Positions 58,701 through 60,000 of a DNA stretch of 60,000 bases are shown in pieces. Each line of letters begins with the position of its first letter. Within the stretch, counting starts at the first letter, position 1. The stretch is taken from assembly GCA_950295325.1 (NCBI GenBank), contig OX485803.1:22632001-22692000 (forward strand), given 5' to 3'. The DNA is from Polytrichum commune (taxonomy: Eukaryota > Streptophyta > Polytrichopsida > Polytrichales > Polytrichaceae). The translations under genes were made by a program, and so were the position numbers. The notes beneath the pieces are model-generated. The model did no database searches, had not been told where the DNA came from, and saw only the letters and a program-made list of their open reading frames with translations.

Positions 58701-60000
58701 AAGAGGAATTAACATCATAGACCTCAACTGAATTGGCTCCAGGCACCCAATTGGTATGAATCTACCACAAACATATAGGGGGGGGGGGTGTTTGGGCTAC
58801 CCACCATTACCTTTGTGATATTGGTGCGGGCCCATTGAAAGAGCAAGACATCAATCCCTAGCCGGTAATTTTGGCCTAGGATTCCAAATTTGAACTACAA
58901 CATGCCTACATTGGAAAGTTGGCCTATTGAAATAAGTGTAAATATAGGCTAGGGTCCCATTTTGTATTTAAGACGTTTGCCACAAATAATGTTGGGGCTC
59001 AGGGGCGGGTAAATGTGAGAATACAATAAGACAAATTTCTGATTAAAATAAGAATCTAATGGTCTATGTCATAGCATTGAAGGTCTAGGAAAGCTTTCCA
59101 AAAGGTGCTTTCTTTGGACCTTTAGGAAGTTGTGGGTTGAGCTTCCCGTGGTTTAGAGAGAGAAAGTGATGGTAGAATACTTAGAACATTTTGTGTTTCT
59201 AAAATTTTCAACCCCGGCGGGGGCCACTTAAAAGAAATTAGTTGGAATAATGAGACCAGGATATGGTGTCTTCTGTTATTTGTACCTGAAATTTTGAAAT
59301 TTTTAGAGATAACACATGTCGGATAAAGTATGTCATATTGGATTATAGTTAATATAAGGTCCTATATAACATATCCAAATCGTTTTTATCTGAAATAACA
59401 TACCGTGTGGGATACATGGTTCATGTGAAGGTTTACGTAGGGTATGTGCAAGGGCAGTTTAGGTACATAGTTATATGAAATAGATAACTAGATAATTGAA
59501 TGGTCCATTTAATTAGTCCAAGGAGTTACCCAAACCCCCCCCCCTTCTACCCTCAACTTCTAAACACATTTGATTATGTTACCTTGATGTCTATAAGTGT
59601 AGAATGAAACTTATAACTCACTTGATTCTTAACCCTTTTTATGAGGCAAAATTGCTGATACACAGTTTTGCAAACCACATCCTTATGGTTGGACCTTCTA
59701 TACAAGGTCATGAGCTTCATGTATGTCCTTATAAAGCAAGAACTTAGGAGAACCTTTCTAAAATGGAGATGATGATAACTTGCCTAGATATTTTGTACAT
59801 ATGTGCATCTTATGAAGACTTATGATCCTAGGGGCGGACTCTTCATATGAAGTAATGCGGGTGTAGAAAGGGGTTTTCTTTGAGGTATTAGTGTACATAG
59901 TATACATAAGGGAGAGGTGTTTATTTTTCTTTAGTGTGTACATTCAAAAAGTTTATTTATAACTTGAAGTAAAGGTAGATGTTTAAGAAGGGGGGGCTAA
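55796..60000. other. Intergenic, no gene recognised
   Basis: About 4.2 kb of AT-rich DNA. Open frames at 57051-57460, 58380-58731 and elsewhere are short and overlap on opposite strands. Notable are an 11-G run at 58778-58788, a 10-C run at 59535-59544 and a 7-G run ending at 59996. I recognise no repeat family here. Confidence 0.4.

Overview
The window is nuclear DNA of a land plant. The evidence is a 23-exon gene with GT-AG introns of about 80 to 1,065 bases that encodes a plant-type PH-RhoGAP (REN1/PHGAP family), plant-style telomere motifs (CCCTAAA), and degraded plant-type Ty3/gypsy, LINE, SINE and MITE copies in AT-rich DNA. The species cannot be named from the sequence. The moderate introns argue against a conifer, and the mix of repeats would fit a seed-free plant, but this is only inference. 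I see no bacterial operons, CRISPR arrays, rRNA genes or intact tRNA genes.

Layout. 1-14 kb is gene-free repeat DNA: a LINE 3' end with two stops (965-2149), two SINE-type units (2.2-2.6 kb), a foldback structure (about 8.34-9.13 kb), a duplicated 300-base block (9.35 and 11.3 kb) and four LTR-like copies in both orientations. 14.1-19.2 kb holds a broken Ty3/gypsy element: gag, four zinc knuckles, protease and the first part of reverse transcriptase. A full-length tRNA-derived SINE has inserted in it and made a 14-base target duplication. 19.3-33 kb is mostly unrecognised, but holds a 5'-truncated second SINE copy with its own duplication and (TAGA)n tail, a 342-base MITE, and three of four ~500-base PIF/Harbinger-like MITEs with 3-base target duplications. 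The fourth MITE is at 54.3 kb.

33.0-35.0 kb is a degenerate CATCC-rich tandem array. It begins just after a short telomere-like motif and ends at the GC-richer promoter/5'UTR zone of the only recognisable host gene, 36,073-46,568 (+). My exon model joins in one open frame across all 23 exons (935 codons, or 954 with an alternative last acceptor). It gives an N-terminal PH domain, a RhoGAP domain with the arginine finger, an acidic linker, a long coiled coil and a conserved C-terminal block. The product should switch off ROP GTPases at the plasma membrane or on vesicles and so shape polar growth.

47.4-60 kb is again repeat-rich and has no recognisable gene. It holds several copies of an unnamed dispersed repeat, G-homopolymer runs, SINE-like units and the fourth Harbinger-like MITE. 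I found no clearly new multi-gene system. The most informative material is the set of non-autonomous mobile elements, several of which have exact target-site duplications readable in the sequence.
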